DNA of 64,000 bases from Bacteroidaceae bacterium (GCA_017560945.1 JAFZDY010000050.1:1-64000); one strand, 5' to 3'. Shown: positions 17,046-26,733, counted from the stretch's first letter. Notes: generated by a model from the sequence alone, not told the origin. Numbers and translations are program-made.

Positions 17046-18317
17046 ATGATACAACCGTTGGCAGAGCGCCTTAGACCTCAGACATTGGACGAATACATAG
17101 GCCAGAAACACTTGGTGGGACAGGGTGCCGTACTACGCAAGATGATAGATGCCGGACGCATCTCCTCCTTCATCCTGTGGGGCCCGCCCGGAGTGGGAAA
17201 GACCACCTTGGCGCAGATAATAGCCCACAAGTTGGACACCCCCTTCTACACACTGAGTGCGGTGACCTCGGGGGTGAAAGACGTGCGCGAAGTGATAGAG
17301 CGGGCACAGAGCAACCGCTTCTTCTCACAGGCAAGCCCCATCCTGTTCATCGACGAAATACACCGCTTCAGCAAGTCGCAGCAAGACTCACTGCTGGGGG
17401 CTGTGGAGAAGGGTGTGGTCACCCTGATAGGTGCTACCACCGAGAATCCCTCGTTCGAGGTCATTCGTCCCCTGCTCTCGAGGTGCCAGCTGTATGTACT
17501 CAAGTCACTCGAAAAGGAGGACTTACTGGAACTTCTGCACCGTGCTATCACTACTGACGAGCAGATGAAGAATCGCCACATCACCCTGGCCGAGACCGAT
17601 GCCCTGCTGCGATACTCGGGAGGCGATGCCCGCAAACTGCTCAATATACTGGAGTTGGTGGTCGAGGCTGACACTGACCCCGAGGTGACCATCACCGACG
17701 AGAAAGTGGTCGAACGCCTTCAGCAGAACCCCCTTGCCTATGACAAGGACGGAGAGATGCACTACGACATCATCTCTGCCTTCATCAAGAGCATCCGTGG
17801 AAGTGACCCCGATGGAGCACTCTACTGGTTGGCCCGCATGATAGAGGGTGGCGAAGACCCCGCCTTCATTGCCCGCCGCCTGCTCATCTCGGCTGCCGAG
17901 GACATAGGCTTGGCCAACCCCAATGCCCTGCTCCTGGCCAATGCAGCCTTCGAGTCGGTGATGAAGATAGGGTGGCCCGAGGGACGCATCCCCCTGGCAG
18001 AGGTGACAGTGTACCTTGCCACCAGCCCCAAGAGCAACTCTGCCTACAAGGGCATAGGAGCGGCACTGGAGATTGTACGTGCCACAGGCAACTGCCCCGT
18101 ACCCCTGCACCTGCGCAATGCACCTACCAAACTGATGCAACAGCTCGGCTATGGCAAGGACTACAAGTATGCCCACAACTACAAGGACCATTTCGTGGAG
18201 CAGCAGTTCCTGCCCGACGAGGTGAAGGACGCCCGCTTTTGGCAACCCCAAGAGAATGCAGCCGAAGCCAAACTGCGCGAACGTATGCAGATGCTGTGGG
18301 GAGACAGATATAAATAG
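17046..18317 (+). CDS. rarA: Replication-associated recombination protein A (AAA+ ATPase)
   Basis: 423 residues from the ATG at 17046 (MIQPLAERLRPQTLDEYIGQ). Walker A GPPGVGKT (46-53), Walker B FIDEIHR (101-107), sensor region GATTENPSFEV, then the MgsA/RarA C-terminal tetramerisation region with the conserved PLAEVTVYLA and YKYAHNY segments. RarA acts at stalled replication forks with SSB and RecA. It is read from a promoter inside a dispersed repeat. A start at the upstream TTG would lie inside the -7 box and is excluded. 22 bp separate it from the next gene, so a two-gene operon is likely. Confidence 0.96.
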   Translation: MIQPLAERLRPQTLDEYIGQKHLVGQGAVLRKMIDAGRISSFILWGPPGVGKTTLAQIIAHKLDTPFYTLSAVTSGVKDVREVIERAQSNRFFSQASPILFIDEIHRFSKSQQDSLLGAVEKGVVTLIGATTENPSFEVIRPLLSRCQLYVLKSLEKEDLLELLHRAITTDEQMKNRHITLAETDALLRYSGGDARKLLNILELVVEADTDPEVTITDEKVVERLQQNPLAYDKDGEMHYDIISAFIKSIRGSDPDGALYWLARMIEGGEDPAFIARRLLISAAEDIGLANPNALLLANAAFESVMKIGWPEGRIPLAEVTVYLATSPKSNSAYKGIGAALEIVRATGNCPVPLHLRNAPTKLMQQLGYGKDYKYAHNYKDHFVEQQFLPDEVKDARFWQPQENAAEAKLRERMQMLWGDRYK

Positions 18318-18339
18318 AATAGGAAAGGAGACATAAGTA

Positions 18340-19296
18340 ATGAACATAGTTGTCCTCGACGGCCTTGCCGCCAACCCGGGTGACCTCTCGTGGGAGCCTT
18401 TGAAAGAACTTGGGCACTGTGTGGTGTACGACCGCACTGCCCCAGACGAACTGCTGCAACGTGCAGCGGGAGCCGAGGCCCTGCTTACCAACAAGACTGT
18501 ACTGACCGCTACCGACATGGAGCAGTTGCCCGACCTTCGTTACATAGGTGTGCTCGCTACCGGGTACAATGTGGTGGACATCGAGGCTGCACGTCAGCGC
18601 GGAATAGTGGTGACCAACATACCTGCATACAGCACCTCATCGGTGGCACAGATGGTGTTTGCACACCTGTTATACATTACTCAGCGGGTAGGGCACTATG
18701 CCTGTGAAAACCATGGCGGACGATGGGTCAGAAGCCTCGACTTCTGTTATTGGGATACACCCCTCATCGAACTGGCAGGCAAGCGCATGGGAATAGTCGG
18801 ACTGGGCAATACAGGTATGGCCGCGGCACGCATAGCCTTGGCCATGGGAATGGAGGTGGTTGCCTACACATCCAAGTCGGCCAGTGACCTTCCCCACGGC
18901 ATTCGTCCCTGTACCATGGACGAACTCTTCTCCACCTCCGATGTGGTGAGTCTGCATTGCCCACTCACCGAGGATACACGCGAGTTGGTCAATGCCGCCC
19001 GCCTGAGTACCATGAAACCTACTGCCATCCTCATCAACACAGGCCGTGGCCCATTGGTCAATGAGGCAGACCTCGCCGAGGCTCTGAACACAGGCACCAT
19101 CATGGCTGCAGGGTTGGACGTGCTTGCTCAGGAACCTCCACGTGAAGACAATCCCCTGTTCGGCGCACGCAACTGTTTCATCACCCCACACATTGCCTGG
19201 GCTACAGTGGAGGCACGCACCCGTCTCCTCAGTCAGGCGGTAGAGAACTTGCGCTCCTACATGGCGGGTACACCGATAAACAATGTGGCGCAGTAG
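18340..19296 (+). CDS. D-2-hydroxyacid dehydrogenase (glycerate/hydroxypyruvate dehydrogenase type)
   Basis: 318 residues. NAD-binding Rossmann motif GIVGLGNTGMAAARIALAMG in part (about 149-165), the catalytic Arg region LINTGRGPLVNE (about 229-240), Glu in the QEPPREDNPL loop and the catalytic His in ITPHIAWAT (about 281-289). It reduces a 2-keto acid such as hydroxypyruvate or glyoxylate with NAD(P)H; exact substrate unknown. A ribosome-binding-like AGGAAAGGAG lies upstream. Probably cotranscribed with rarA. Confidence 0.9.
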   Translation: MNIVVLDGLAANPGDLSWEPLKELGHCVVYDRTAPDELLQRAAGAEALLTNKTVLTATDMEQLPDLRYIGVLATGYNVVDIEAARQRGIVVTNIPAYSTSSVAQMVFAHLLYITQRVGHYACENHGGRWVRSLDFCYWDTPLIELAGKRMGIVGLGNTGMAAARIALAMGMEVVAYTSKSASDLPHGIRPCTMDELFSTSDVVSLHCPLTEDTRELVNAARLSTMKPTAILINTGRGPLVNEADLAEALNTGTIMAAGLDVLAQEPPREDNPLFGARNCFITPHIAWATVEARTRLLSQAVENLRSYMAGTPINNVAQ

Positions 19297-19410
19297 CTTT
19301 CACCCTTTCCCCCTGGTTCACAGGACTACACACCCTTTGGACTGGGGAAATATCGAATATAGAAGAACAAGAAATAACAATATCGCAACTCATCAATAAA
19401 TACTATTACT

Positions 19411-20034
19411 ATGGAATTCCCTCGATTCATGGAGATACTCGACTTTATCGGTACCTTTGCCTTTGCCATCAGCGGTATACGCTTGGCCTCAGCCAAGAGA
19501 TTTGACCTCTTTGGAGCCTACGTGGTAGGTGTCGTTACGGCCATTGGCGGTGGAACACTGCGTGACCTCATGCTGGGTGTCACCCCCATATGGATGACCA
19601 ATCCTATGTATCTCATCTGTTCAGGCATCGCCCTGTTTTGGGTTATTATATTTGGCAAGCGCCTCATACATCAGCAGAATACCTTCTTCATCTTCGATAC
19701 CATAGGTCTGGCACTGTTCACCGTGGTGGGTGCGGAGAAGGCATTGGCCATGGGCTTTCCCCTATGGGTTGCAGTCGTCATGGGTACCATTACCGGCGCA
19801 GCGGGAGGTGTGTTCCGCGATGTCTTTATCAATGAGATTCCTCTCATCTTCCGTAAGGAGATATATGCATTGGCATGTATCATAGGTGGACTGTGCTATG
19901 GACTGTTCGACTGGATGGGAGTGGACCAGATGATAACTCAATGTGTGAGCGGTTTCAGCGTATTCCTTGTGCGAGTACTTGCCGTAAAGTATCATCTCTG
20001 CTTGCCTATACTCAAAGGTGAGGACGACGAGTGA
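19411..20034 (+). CDS. TRIC-type / UPF0126 cation channel membrane protein
   Basis: 207 residues with seven predicted membrane helices. The family has two internal repeats with glycine-rich signatures, here TAIGGGTLRDLMLG (about 45-58) and TGAAGGVFRDVFINEIPLI in part (about 128-145). Bacterial TRIC homologues form trimeric K+-conducting channels. Located between the dehydrogenase and GH127 genes with no obvious functional connection. Confidence 0.9.
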   Translation: MEFPRFMEILDFIGTFAFAISGIRLASAKRFDLFGAYVVGVVTAIGGGTLRDLMLGVTPIWMTNPMYLICSGIALFWVIIFGKRLIHQQNTFFIFDTIGLALFTVVGAEKALAMGFPLWVAVVMGTITGAAGGVFRDVFINEIPLIFRKEIYALACIIGGLCYGLFDWMGVDQMITQCVSGFSVFLVRVLAVKYHLCLPILKGEDDE

Positions 20035-20088
20035 GACTCGAGTGTTGCCCGCTTCTTAGGGCATTTCCCTTTATATAACATGTGATTT

Positions 20089-23034
20089 ATGAGAAGACTT
20101 ATACCCTATTATATATACGTAGTAGTGGCATTGATTGTGCCAGCTTTCCTGCATGCCCAACCACAGCAGAACCATTCACCTCGCACCATTGCGGAGGTGC
20201 AGAATGTGAGTGTAGAGTCACCAGTGGGGACTGTGCCCCGGTTGCCCAACCTTGTGTGGGTGACACATACGGACAATACTGGTCAGTGGCGACAAGTGAA
20301 GTGGAGTCATAGTGCGCTCAGTACCGAGCGGGAGATGGCTGATGCAACACTGTATCCAGTGGGGCGCGAATATGAGGTAGAGGGATACATACTGGGCGAT
20401 GTCACCACCACCGAGGGATACCCCATACGTGCAACTGTGCGTGTGGTGAAGGAGGAGTATGACACCCCTGTGTCTACCCCTGTAGCCGAACCTTTACCCT
20501 TGGACAAAGTGATGGTAGAGGGGGACAATCGCCTGACTTCGAACCGCGATTTGGCAATACGTACCATCCTCAGTTGGGATGTGTCGCAACAACTCTATAA
20601 TTACCGCGATACCTATGGCTTGTCTACCGTAGGTTACACTCGTTCCAATGGATGGGATTCGCCTACTACCAAACTCAAGGGACATGGGTCGGGACATTAT
20701 ATGTCGGCCCTTGCCTTTGCCTTTGCAAGTACACAAGAGGGTAGTGTGAGAGACTCACTGCGTAGCCGCATCCAACGTATGGTGGATGAGTTGCGACTTT
20801 GCCAAGAACGCACCTTTGTATGGAGTGACTCATTGGGTCGTTACTGGGAAGCACGAGACTTTGCTCCCGAGGAGGAATTGCGTGGAATGAAGGGTACGTG
20901 GGAAGCCTTTGACCAGCATAAACAAGAGTATGGCCGGTACGGATACGGTTACCTCAATGCCATACCTGCCCACCACGCTGTACTGATAGAGATGTACCGT
21001 CCTTACAACAACAACGATTGGGTGTGGGCTCCTTACTACTCCATCCATAAACAGTTGGCAGGCTTGATAGACATTGCTACGTATGTCGACGATAAGGCGA
21101 TTGCGGATAAAGCCCTGCTCATTGCCAAGGACATGGGGCTGTGGATATGGAATCGCCTGCACTATCGTACCTATGTCGATACCGAAGGTACACAAGAACA
21201 GAGACGTGCCCGACCAGGTAACCGCTACGAGATGTGGAATATGTACATCGCAGGTGAGGATGGAGGTACGGGTGAGAGCCTTAGTCGCTTGTCAGAGATG
21301 GTAGCTGACCGCCATGACAAAGAGAGATTGCTCGAGGCTGCATCGTTCTTTGATAGTCCGGCATTCTTTGATCCCTTGAGTAGAAACATTGATGACATCC
21401 GTACTCGCCATGCTAACCAGCATATTCCCAAAATAACCAGTGCGCTGCGTAGTTACAGGGGGAACGGAGACTCATACTATTATAACCTCGCGTATAACTT
21501 TTGGCACATGGTACAAGGCAGATATGCCTATTCCACTGGTGGAGTGGGAAATGGAGAAATGTTTCGCCAACCCTACACTCAAATCCTGAGTATGAACACC
21601 AATGTCACCACCAACCGACAGGGACAACCTGCACCCAATCCGACGTTAAACGAGACCTGTTGCGCATATAACTTGGCCAAACTTACCAAGGACCTCAATA
21701 GTTATGAACCGGACAATGCCGCGTATATGGACTATTATGAACGGGTGTTGTACAATCAGATAGTAGGGTCGCTTCATCCGTCTCATTATATGACCACTTA
21801 TCACTATGCAGTGGGACTGAATGCCTCCAAACCTTGGGGTAACAGAACTCCGCAGGAGAGTTGTTGCGGAGGTACGGGTTCCGAGAATCATGTGAAGTAC
21901 CAAGAGGCTGCCTATTTCGTATCAAAGAATACCATGTGGGTATGCCTCTATATACCAACCACTGCTCGATGGGAGCAAAAGGGGGTGGTACTGGAGCAGG
22001 ATTGCAGATGGCCTGCCGAAAAGTCTACTATCCGTATAGTGGAAGGAAAGGGTAAGTTCGCATTGAAACTGCGTGTGCCATATTGGGCAACAGAGGTATT
22101 TGATGTAAAACTGAATGGAGTATCCGTGGCTACCGAGTACATACCATCATCGTACATAGAGATTCCTCTTCGTAAATGGAAAGTGGGAGATGTGGTAGAG
22201 GTGAATATGCCCTTCCAATCACATATCCATTATGGCCCTGATAAAATGGAAACAGCTGCTACTGCGCCGGGTGAGACAAATACTTCTTTCCCTGCTGCAT
22301 GGGTGGGAACATTGATGTATGGACCTCTTGCAATGACAACGACCGACATTACACATTGGAATGAGGGAAACATTTACCTCGACTCATATCTGGGTAACAT
22401 CGAAACGCATGCTCCTACGAAAGAGGAGGGCACACATGGAAACCTCTATACACTCACTGTGAATGGAAAACAATTCATTCCTGACTATGCTGCCGATAGG
22501 AACTCTACCCATTACTTGCGCATTCACATGACGGATGTTGGCGACGATGTACAATCACAGTCAAACGGCAAGCAAGAACTCCTACAATTGATACAGGTAG
22601 CTGACGAACGCAAGCAAGCACAAGAGGCATGGATGTCCCTTGATGTGAAGGTGCCTGAGTATGCACCTTGGGCGCCTCGTGGGTATGAGAATCTGATGAC
22701 TATGTTGGCGCGTGCTAAGGAACTTTGTAATCAATTCGATGCGTCTGTGGAGGAGATAGGTATCATAGCATCTTCGCTGAATGCCGCCATCAATACGATG
22801 AGACCTGGTAACCTCGCAGAATTGGAAGACCTTGAGACATTGCTCCGTCTTTTGAAAGAGGCACGTACTCTTGCGCAAACAGACAACTCTTCTACACTCT
22901 CCGAGGGTATTGAGTATGCTGATATGGTGGTAAAGTACGTTTCTGATGGAAGTGGTACGTTGGATATGATAAAGAGTGCAGAGGAACGTCTCATACGTCT
23001 TGTCCGTGATGATGCTCGCACACATAACCGTTAA
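20089..23034 (+). CDS. Secreted GH127-type beta-L-arabinofuranosidase
   Basis: 981 residues with a signal peptide (1-24, ending LHAQ). An N-terminal ~130-residue beta domain is followed by the (alpha/alpha)6 barrel of GH127/DUF1680. The zinc-thiolate active site of this family is visible: E522-T-C524 in LNETCCAYN and C592-C593 in QESCCGGTGSENH, corresponding to E338, C340, C417 and C418 of HypBA1, where C417 is the nucleophile. The C-terminal ~200 residues are alpha-helical and look like an uncharacterised add-on domain. Predicted to release L-arabinofuranose from plant glycans in the periplasm or at the cell surface. No SusC/SusD pair is next to it, so it is not in a classical polysaccharide locus here. 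Confidence 0.88.
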   Translation: MRRLIPYYIYVVVALIVPAFLHAQPQQNHSPRTIAEVQNVSVESPVGTVPRLPNLVWVTHTDNTGQWRQVKWSHSALSTEREMADATLYPVGREYEVEGYILGDVTTTEGYPIRATVRVVKEEYDTPVSTPVAEPLPLDKVMVEGDNRLTSNRDLAIRTILSWDVSQQLYNYRDTYGLSTVGYTRSNGWDSPTTKLKGHGSGHYMSALAFAFASTQEGSVRDSLRSRIQRMVDELRLCQERTFVWSDSLGRYWEARDFAPEEELRGMKGTWEAFDQHKQEYGRYGYGYLNAIPAHHAVLIEMYRPYNNNDWVWAPYYSIHKQLAGLIDIATYVDDKAIADKALLIAKDMGLWIWNRLHYRTYVDTEGTQEQRRARPGNRYEMWNMYIAGEDGGTGESLSRLSEMVADRHDKERLLEAASFFDSPAFFDPLSRNIDDIRTRHANQHIPKITSALRSYRGNGDSYYYNLAYNFWHMVQGRYAYSTGGVGNGEMFRQPYTQILSMNTNVTTNRQGQPAPNPTLNETCCAYNLAKLTKDLNSYEPDNAAYMDYYERVLYNQIVGSLHPSHYMTTYHYAVGLNASKPWGNRTPQESCCGGTGSENHVKYQEAAYFVSKNTMWVCLYIPTTARWEQKGVVLEQDCRWPAEKSTIRIVEGKGKFALKLRVPYWATEVFDVKLNGVSVATEYIPSSYIEIPLRKWKVGDVVEVNMPFQSHIHYGPDKMETAATAPGETNTSFPAAWVGTLMYGPLAMTTTDITHWNEGNIYLDSYLGNIETHAPTKEEGTHGNLYTLTVNGKQFIPDYAADRNSTHYLRIHMTDVGDDVQSQSNGKQELLQLIQVADERKQAQEAWMSLDVKVPEYAPWAPRGYENLMTMLARAKELCNQFDASVEEIGIIASSLNAAINTMRPGNLAELEDLETLLRLLKEARTLAQTDNSSTLSEGIEYADMVVKYVSDGSGTLDMIKSAEERLIRLVRDDARTHNR

Positions 23035-23137
23035 GATGTTCTAATGCGAAATATGTGTCTCACGGGTGATGACTTGTGTATGTAATGGGTAAGAAGATAG
23101 ATGCGCGCCCTAACGAGGTGAATGATTAGAAACCTTA

Positions 23138-23225
23138 TTAGTCTATGTCGGTCTAACTTCGTTGGACAACGTAAGAAACACAGTTAGTATATGTCAGTAT
23201 AACTTCGTTGGACAACGTAAGAAAC
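23138..23225. repeat. Two-unit 46-bp tandem duplication
   Basis: 23138-23179 and 23184-23225 are nearly identical 42-nt units, 46 bp apart. Each ends in CTTCGTTGGACAACGTAAG, which has an inverted CGTTG/CAACG core. Between the GH127 gene and a terminator. Confidence 0.85.
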
Positions 23226-23235
23226 TTATGCATAA

Positions 23236-23270
23236 AAAGAAAGAGGATGCCTCAAGCACCCTCTTTCTTT
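23236..23270. terminator. Bidirectional terminator between GH127 and DUF5606 genes
   Basis: AAAGAAAGAGG (23236-23246) pairs with CCTCTTTCTTT (23260-23270). It lies between two convergent genes and is A-rich on the left and T-rich on the right. Confidence 0.8.
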
Positions 23271-23303
23271 CGTTCCCTTGGCAGATGCAAGGTATATCTT
23301 TAC

Positions 23304-23732
23304 TTACTCTGCAGTTGTCTCTTCAGCTTCCTCAACAACTTCCTCGAACTCGGTAATGCCGTTGCTGATGAGGATGTTGTACCATGAGATAAGTTTCTTA
23401 ATGTCGTTGTTGTACACACGGTCACGGTCGTAGTTGGGAAGAACTGCTGCCATATACTCGTGCAATTCGTTGGCGCTTGCTTTCTTGATGTCAAGAGTGG
23501 CGAGATTTCCCTCTTCCTTAGCCTTTACGTTAGCAAATACTTGATACAAGGGAATCTCTTCTTCATCGGTGTACATTGCAATGTCACCCAAAGATATTAC
23601 CTTGTCGGTACCGTGCACAGGCTGGCGCTTCTTGGTTGCGTCGAGTGACTCGACAATCAACATGTTCTTGCCACGAGAGATTAACTTATATAATCCAGGT
23701 TTTCCAGAGATGGATAGAATTGTTCTTAACAT
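23304..23732 (-). CDS. DUF5606 family protein
   Basis: 142 residues from the ATG at 23732 (MLRTILSISGKPGLYKL). Conserved Bacteroidota protein with the N-terminal GKPGLYKLISRG motif and an acidic C-terminal tail rich in Glu (about 128-142). No catalytic motif and no signal peptide; function unknown. Strong promoter 54 bp upstream within the end of coaE. Upstream in-frame residues have no similarity to the family. Confidence 0.88.
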   Translation of the reverse strand: MLRTILSISGKPGLYKLISRGKNMLIVESLDATKKRQPVHGTDKVISLGDIAMYTDEEEIPLYQVFANVKAKEEGNLATLDIKKASANELHEYMAAVLPNYDRDRVYNNDIKKLISWYNILISNGITEFEEVVEEAEETTAE

Positions 23733-23785
23733 AGTTATAATTCCTTTTTTTATTGTGTTAGTTGTTCTTTTATTATAATCGGGCG

Positions 23786-23817
23786 CAAAAGTAATACTCA
23801 GCGGCGATATGTACAAA
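23786..23817 (-). promoter_or_regulatory. Promoter of the DUF5606 gene, inside the end of coaE
   Basis: On minus: TTTG (23817-23814), 20 bp, TACTTTTG (23793-23786). It overlaps the final codons of coaE, so the DUF5606 gene can be transcribed apart from the coaE operon. Confidence 0.7.
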
Positions 23818-24409
23818 GTAAATTCGCTAAAATATCCAAAATTTGTGGTAAGATAGCTTGTTTGTCATCATTATTGAGCGTATAATCCGCTTGTTTGCTC
23901 TTCTCTTCGTCTGTTGTTTGGTGCGACATGCGCGCACGTATTGCATCAGGTGAAGCATTGTCGCGAAGGCAAGCTCTTGTTAGTCGTACCTCTGCAGGGG
24001 CGCACACGGCTATGACTTTATCTGCCAGTGAGTCGAATCTGCTTTCGTAAAGGATGGCCGATTCAATGGCTACCCATGGTGAGTGCTGGCGTGATTTCCA
24101 TTGTAAGAAATCTTCCTTTACCACAGGGTGAATGATGTCATTTACTTGCTGAGCATGCGTAGGGGTCGCAAAGAGGTAGTCGGCTAATGCTACTTTGTTT
24201 AGTGTGCCGTCGGTCATATAGACGTGAGTACCAACTAATTTGATAAGTGATTGTCGGATGGTTGGGTGAGTGTGGTTGAGTCGCTTGGCTTCTTTGTCGC
24301 AATCATATACGGGTATTCCCATGATGTGAAAGCATTTGGAAACTATCGATTTTCCACTACCTATACCTCCAGTAATGCCTATGACTTGTGGTGAGGAGGT
24401 TTGCATCAT
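23798..24409 (-). CDS. coaE: Dephospho-CoA kinase
   Basis: 203 residues from the ATG at 24409, which overlaps the ybbR stop codon (ATGA). P-loop GITGGIGSGKS (about 11-21), then the CoaE signatures VYDCDKEAKRL and an IESAILYES segment. It phosphorylates the 3'-OH of the ribose in dephospho-CoA, the last step of CoA synthesis. Last gene of nusB-yajC-ybbR-coaE. Confidence 0.95.
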   Translation of the reverse strand: MMQTSSPQVIGITGGIGSGKSIVSKCFHIMGIPVYDCDKEAKRLNHTHPTIRQSLIKLVGTHVYMTDGTLNKVALADYLFATPTHAQQVNDIIHPVVKEDFLQWKSRQHSPWVAIESAILYESRFDSLADKVIAVCAPAEVRLTRACLRDNASPDAIRARMSHQTTDEEKSKQADYTLNNDDKQAILPQILDILANLLCTYRR

Positions 24410-25419
24410 AGTTGAATTTTCTGTTCGATGAGATACTCTACACTTGTGGGTGAGAGGCGTATGTGACTGACGTTGGCAGGTGCTTCCATGATTTCTACTT
24501 GACAATGGTCGCTCGAGGTATTACTCATCAGTGTGTCGTACGAAACACCTACGATAAAGTCTTCTGCGGTGATATCCTTGAATTGTTGCATCCCTACTTG
24601 GAAGGTTACATTCACCTTGGAGGGGAAAGTCTTGAGTTGCTTTTCTGCAGGGAAGTGAAATCCTTGAACGGGGACGCTCACCGTCTTCTCGGTAAGTATG
24701 TCGGCATAGAATGAGACATCTACTTTATTGGGGATAAACTTGGCGCCCTTGATGGGAGAAATCGCAAGTGAGAAATTTGTGGTATCTGCAATGTCGTTGA
24801 GCCCCATATTCTGAGTGTACACCTCGTGTATGGAGTTCAGTATACTTTGTGGTGCATACACCATAATAGAGTCAGGGGTCATACTTTGTCCAACGATGTA
24901 GTACTGACGTCTTGGGATGGGGACTTCTTTGATGCGCACGGGCACTTTCTTTCCCTCTTCTTGGGTATAAATAATCTCTAATGTGTCTGGTTTTATTTCC
25001 TTTATGTGTGTGGATACAACCAACTGGCTTAGGACTTTCTTTGTTAAATCCGTTGAGAGCAATCGTATGTGGTTGCCCTTTTGCAGGTATTCTTCAAAGT
25101 CGAGTGTGATGGGTGAGAGACGATTTCCTATCTTGTATTTTACCAATACTGTACCCTTGTCCTCTAACTTCAAGTTGAGGCTTTGAGGAATGTCGCTCGT
25201 GAAAACTACGTTCTCGGGTACGTTCTTTATTCGTAGGGGAATGGAAACTTCAGTTTCGTATTCATCGTTCAGAGTTTGAAGAATCCAAAATGCTGAGGCG
25301 ATGAACAGGAAGAATAGAAAAAGTAGGAACTCTCTGCATTGGGGGCTTTGCAGAAAGTTCCTTGTTCGTTTTGCAAGATGCGTGTACTTCCTTAGAATTT
25401 CTTCCTTTGAGAATTTCAT
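24406..25419 (-). CDS. YbbR-like (CdaR-type) domain protein
   Basis: 337 residues. One N-terminal membrane helix (about 29-48, LLFLFFLFIASAFWIL) then an extracytoplasmic region with YbbR-type repeats, for example IPLRIKNVPENVVF (about 60-73), VPVRIKEVPIPRRQYYIVG (about 155-173) and VPVQGFHFPAEKQLKTFP (about 248-265). In Firmicutes the equivalent CdaR modulates the diadenylate cyclase CdaA. Here cdaA lies 34 kb away on the other strand, so a partnership is plausible but unproven. Confidence 0.88.
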   Translation of the reverse strand: MKFSKEEILRKYTHLAKRTRNFLQSPQCREFLLFLFFLFIASAFWILQTLNDEYETEVSIPLRIKNVPENVVFTSDIPQSLNLKLEDKGTVLVKYKIGNRLSPITLDFEEYLQKGNHIRLLSTDLTKKVLSQLVVSTHIKEIKPDTLEIIYTQEEGKKVPVRIKEVPIPRRQYYIVGQSMTPDSIMVYAPQSILNSIHEVYTQNMGLNDIADTTNFSLAISPIKGAKFIPNKVDVSFYADILTEKTVSVPVQGFHFPAEKQLKTFPSKVNVTFQVGMQQFKDITAEDFIVGVSYDTLMSNTSSDHCQVEIMEAPANVSHIRLSPTSVEYLIEQKIQL

Positions 25420-25434
25420 CTTGCTTGTAAAATT

Positions 25435-25740
25435 TTAGTTATTGGTACCTTGTTGAGCGTTAGCGAAGATAGAGTTGCGATCGATCTTAATCTTAACGCC
25501 TGAGGCAATTTCCAAAGTGACAGTAGTCACGTCTAACTCCTTGACTTTTCCATAGATGCCGCCTGCTGTTACGACTTCTTGTCCTATGGTGAGGTTGTTG
25601 CGGAAGGTCATAATTTCTTTCTGCTTCTTCTGCTGTGGACGAATCATGAAGAAATACATAATAGCAAAGATTGCTACCATCATAATAATCATAGAGAAGT
25701 TTCCTCCTCCTGCTTGTAGCATAATTGTGAGTACGTTCAT
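25435..25740 (-). CDS. yajC: Preprotein translocase subunit YajC
   Basis: 101 residues. One membrane helix (about 15-33) followed by the diagnostic FFMIRPQQKKQKE segment and a small SH3-like domain (VTAGGIYGKVKEL). Accessory subunit of the SecDF-YajC holotranslocon. Lies between nusB and ybbR, 15 bp from the latter. Confidence 0.95.
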   Translation of the reverse strand: MNVLTIMLQAGGGNFSMIIMMVAIFAIMYFFMIRPQQKKQKEIMTFRNNLTIGQEVVTAGGIYGKVKELDVTTVTLEIASGVKIKIDRNSIFANAQQGTNN

Positions 25741-25806
25741 TACTTTGATATTTTTTTTATTAGGTTAGGAAAAAATTTTTTCTGTGTTGATAACAAATTT
25801 GGGTGG

Positions 25807-26733
25807 TTAATTTTTCATCAACTTACCCTCTTTTTTCAATTGATTAACCACTGCGTCCAACAATCCGTTGATGAATGAGGGACTCTTGGGTGTACTGTAG
25901 AGTTTGGCGATCTCCAAATACTCGTTGATGGATACGTTCACGGGGATGTTGGGGAATGAGGTGATCTCTGCCAATGCAATCTGGATGATGAGGCTATCCA
26001 TGAAGGTCAATCGGTTCAAATCCCAATTGCGTGCATTCTCGCCCACCAAGTGCAGATAGTAATCGGCATTCAAGATGGCGCGGCGGAAGAGGCGACGTGC
26101 AAAGTCCTTGTCCTCCTCGTCCTTGAACTCGGGCAACAACTCCTGCTTGGCTCCGTTCTTCTCCTCAAATCGCTTGATTGTCTTCAGTACGAAGGTGTCG
26201 ACAATCTCCTTGTCATCGTTCCAATAGAGACTCTGCTCCTCCAACAATGCATCCAATGTGTCGTTGTTGAATATGATACTTTTGTACAACTTGCGCCACA
26301 ATTCACGATCCTCTGCATAGCTGTTAGTCTCAGAGGCCATGTACTCTTTGTAAATGTCGCTTTCGATTATTTCGTTGTAGAGGGATTTGATAAACTCCTC
26401 TTCGTTAATCCATGATTTCTTTTGAGCCTCTACAAAGTCGTTCAATTGCTTGTTTACCTCCAATTGGGCTGCGAAACGATTTTCCACAAACTTCATATTG
26501 GGCGATAATTCTTCCTTAGTGGGGCGCAATTTTGCCTTTCCCATCTCTACGCGCTTGGCGGCATATTGGGTAACCGATACAATCAATAATAATAGGTAAT
26601 TATAGAGATCGTAGGCTTTGGATAAACTGAAAAATAACTCCTTCTCTGCAGTCTCTAAGTTTTTCCCTCCATTCTGATAGTAAGCATAGATAATCTGTAC
26701 TATTTTCAGGCGAATAAGGACTCTGTTGATCAT
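25807..26733 (-). CDS. nusB: Transcription antitermination factor NusB (long Bacteroidota form)
   Basis: 308 residues, about twice the size of E. coli NusB. The N-terminal IRLKIVQIIYAYYQNG and the C-terminal NusB core (WDLNRLTFMDSLIIQIALAEI, then VSINEYLEIAKLYSTPKSPSFINGLLD in part) are recognisable. The middle region (about 60-200) is a charged helical insertion typical of the phylum. NusB binds boxA RNA with NusE/S10. First gene of nusB-yajC-ybbR-coaE. Confidence 0.93.
   Translation of the reverse strand: MINRVLIRLKIVQIIYAYYQNGGKNLETAEKELFFSLSKAYDLYNYLLLLIVSVTQYAAKRVEMGKAKLRPTKEELSPNMKFVENRFAAQLEVNKQLNDFVEAQKKSWINEEEFIKSLYNEIIESDIYKEYMASETNSYAEDRELWRKLYKSIIFNNDTLDALLEEQSLYWNDDKEIVDTFVLKTIKRFEEKNGAKQELLPEFKDEEDKDFARRLFRRAILNADYYLHLVGENARNWDLNRLTFMDSLIIQIALAEITSFPNIPVNVSINEYLEIAKLYSTPKSPSFINGLLDAVVNQLKKEGKLMKN

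Noticed and set aside
20089-23034. Polysaccharide utilisation locus around the GH127 gene
   Set aside because: No susC, susD, hybrid two-component system or other glycoside hydrolase is adjacent.
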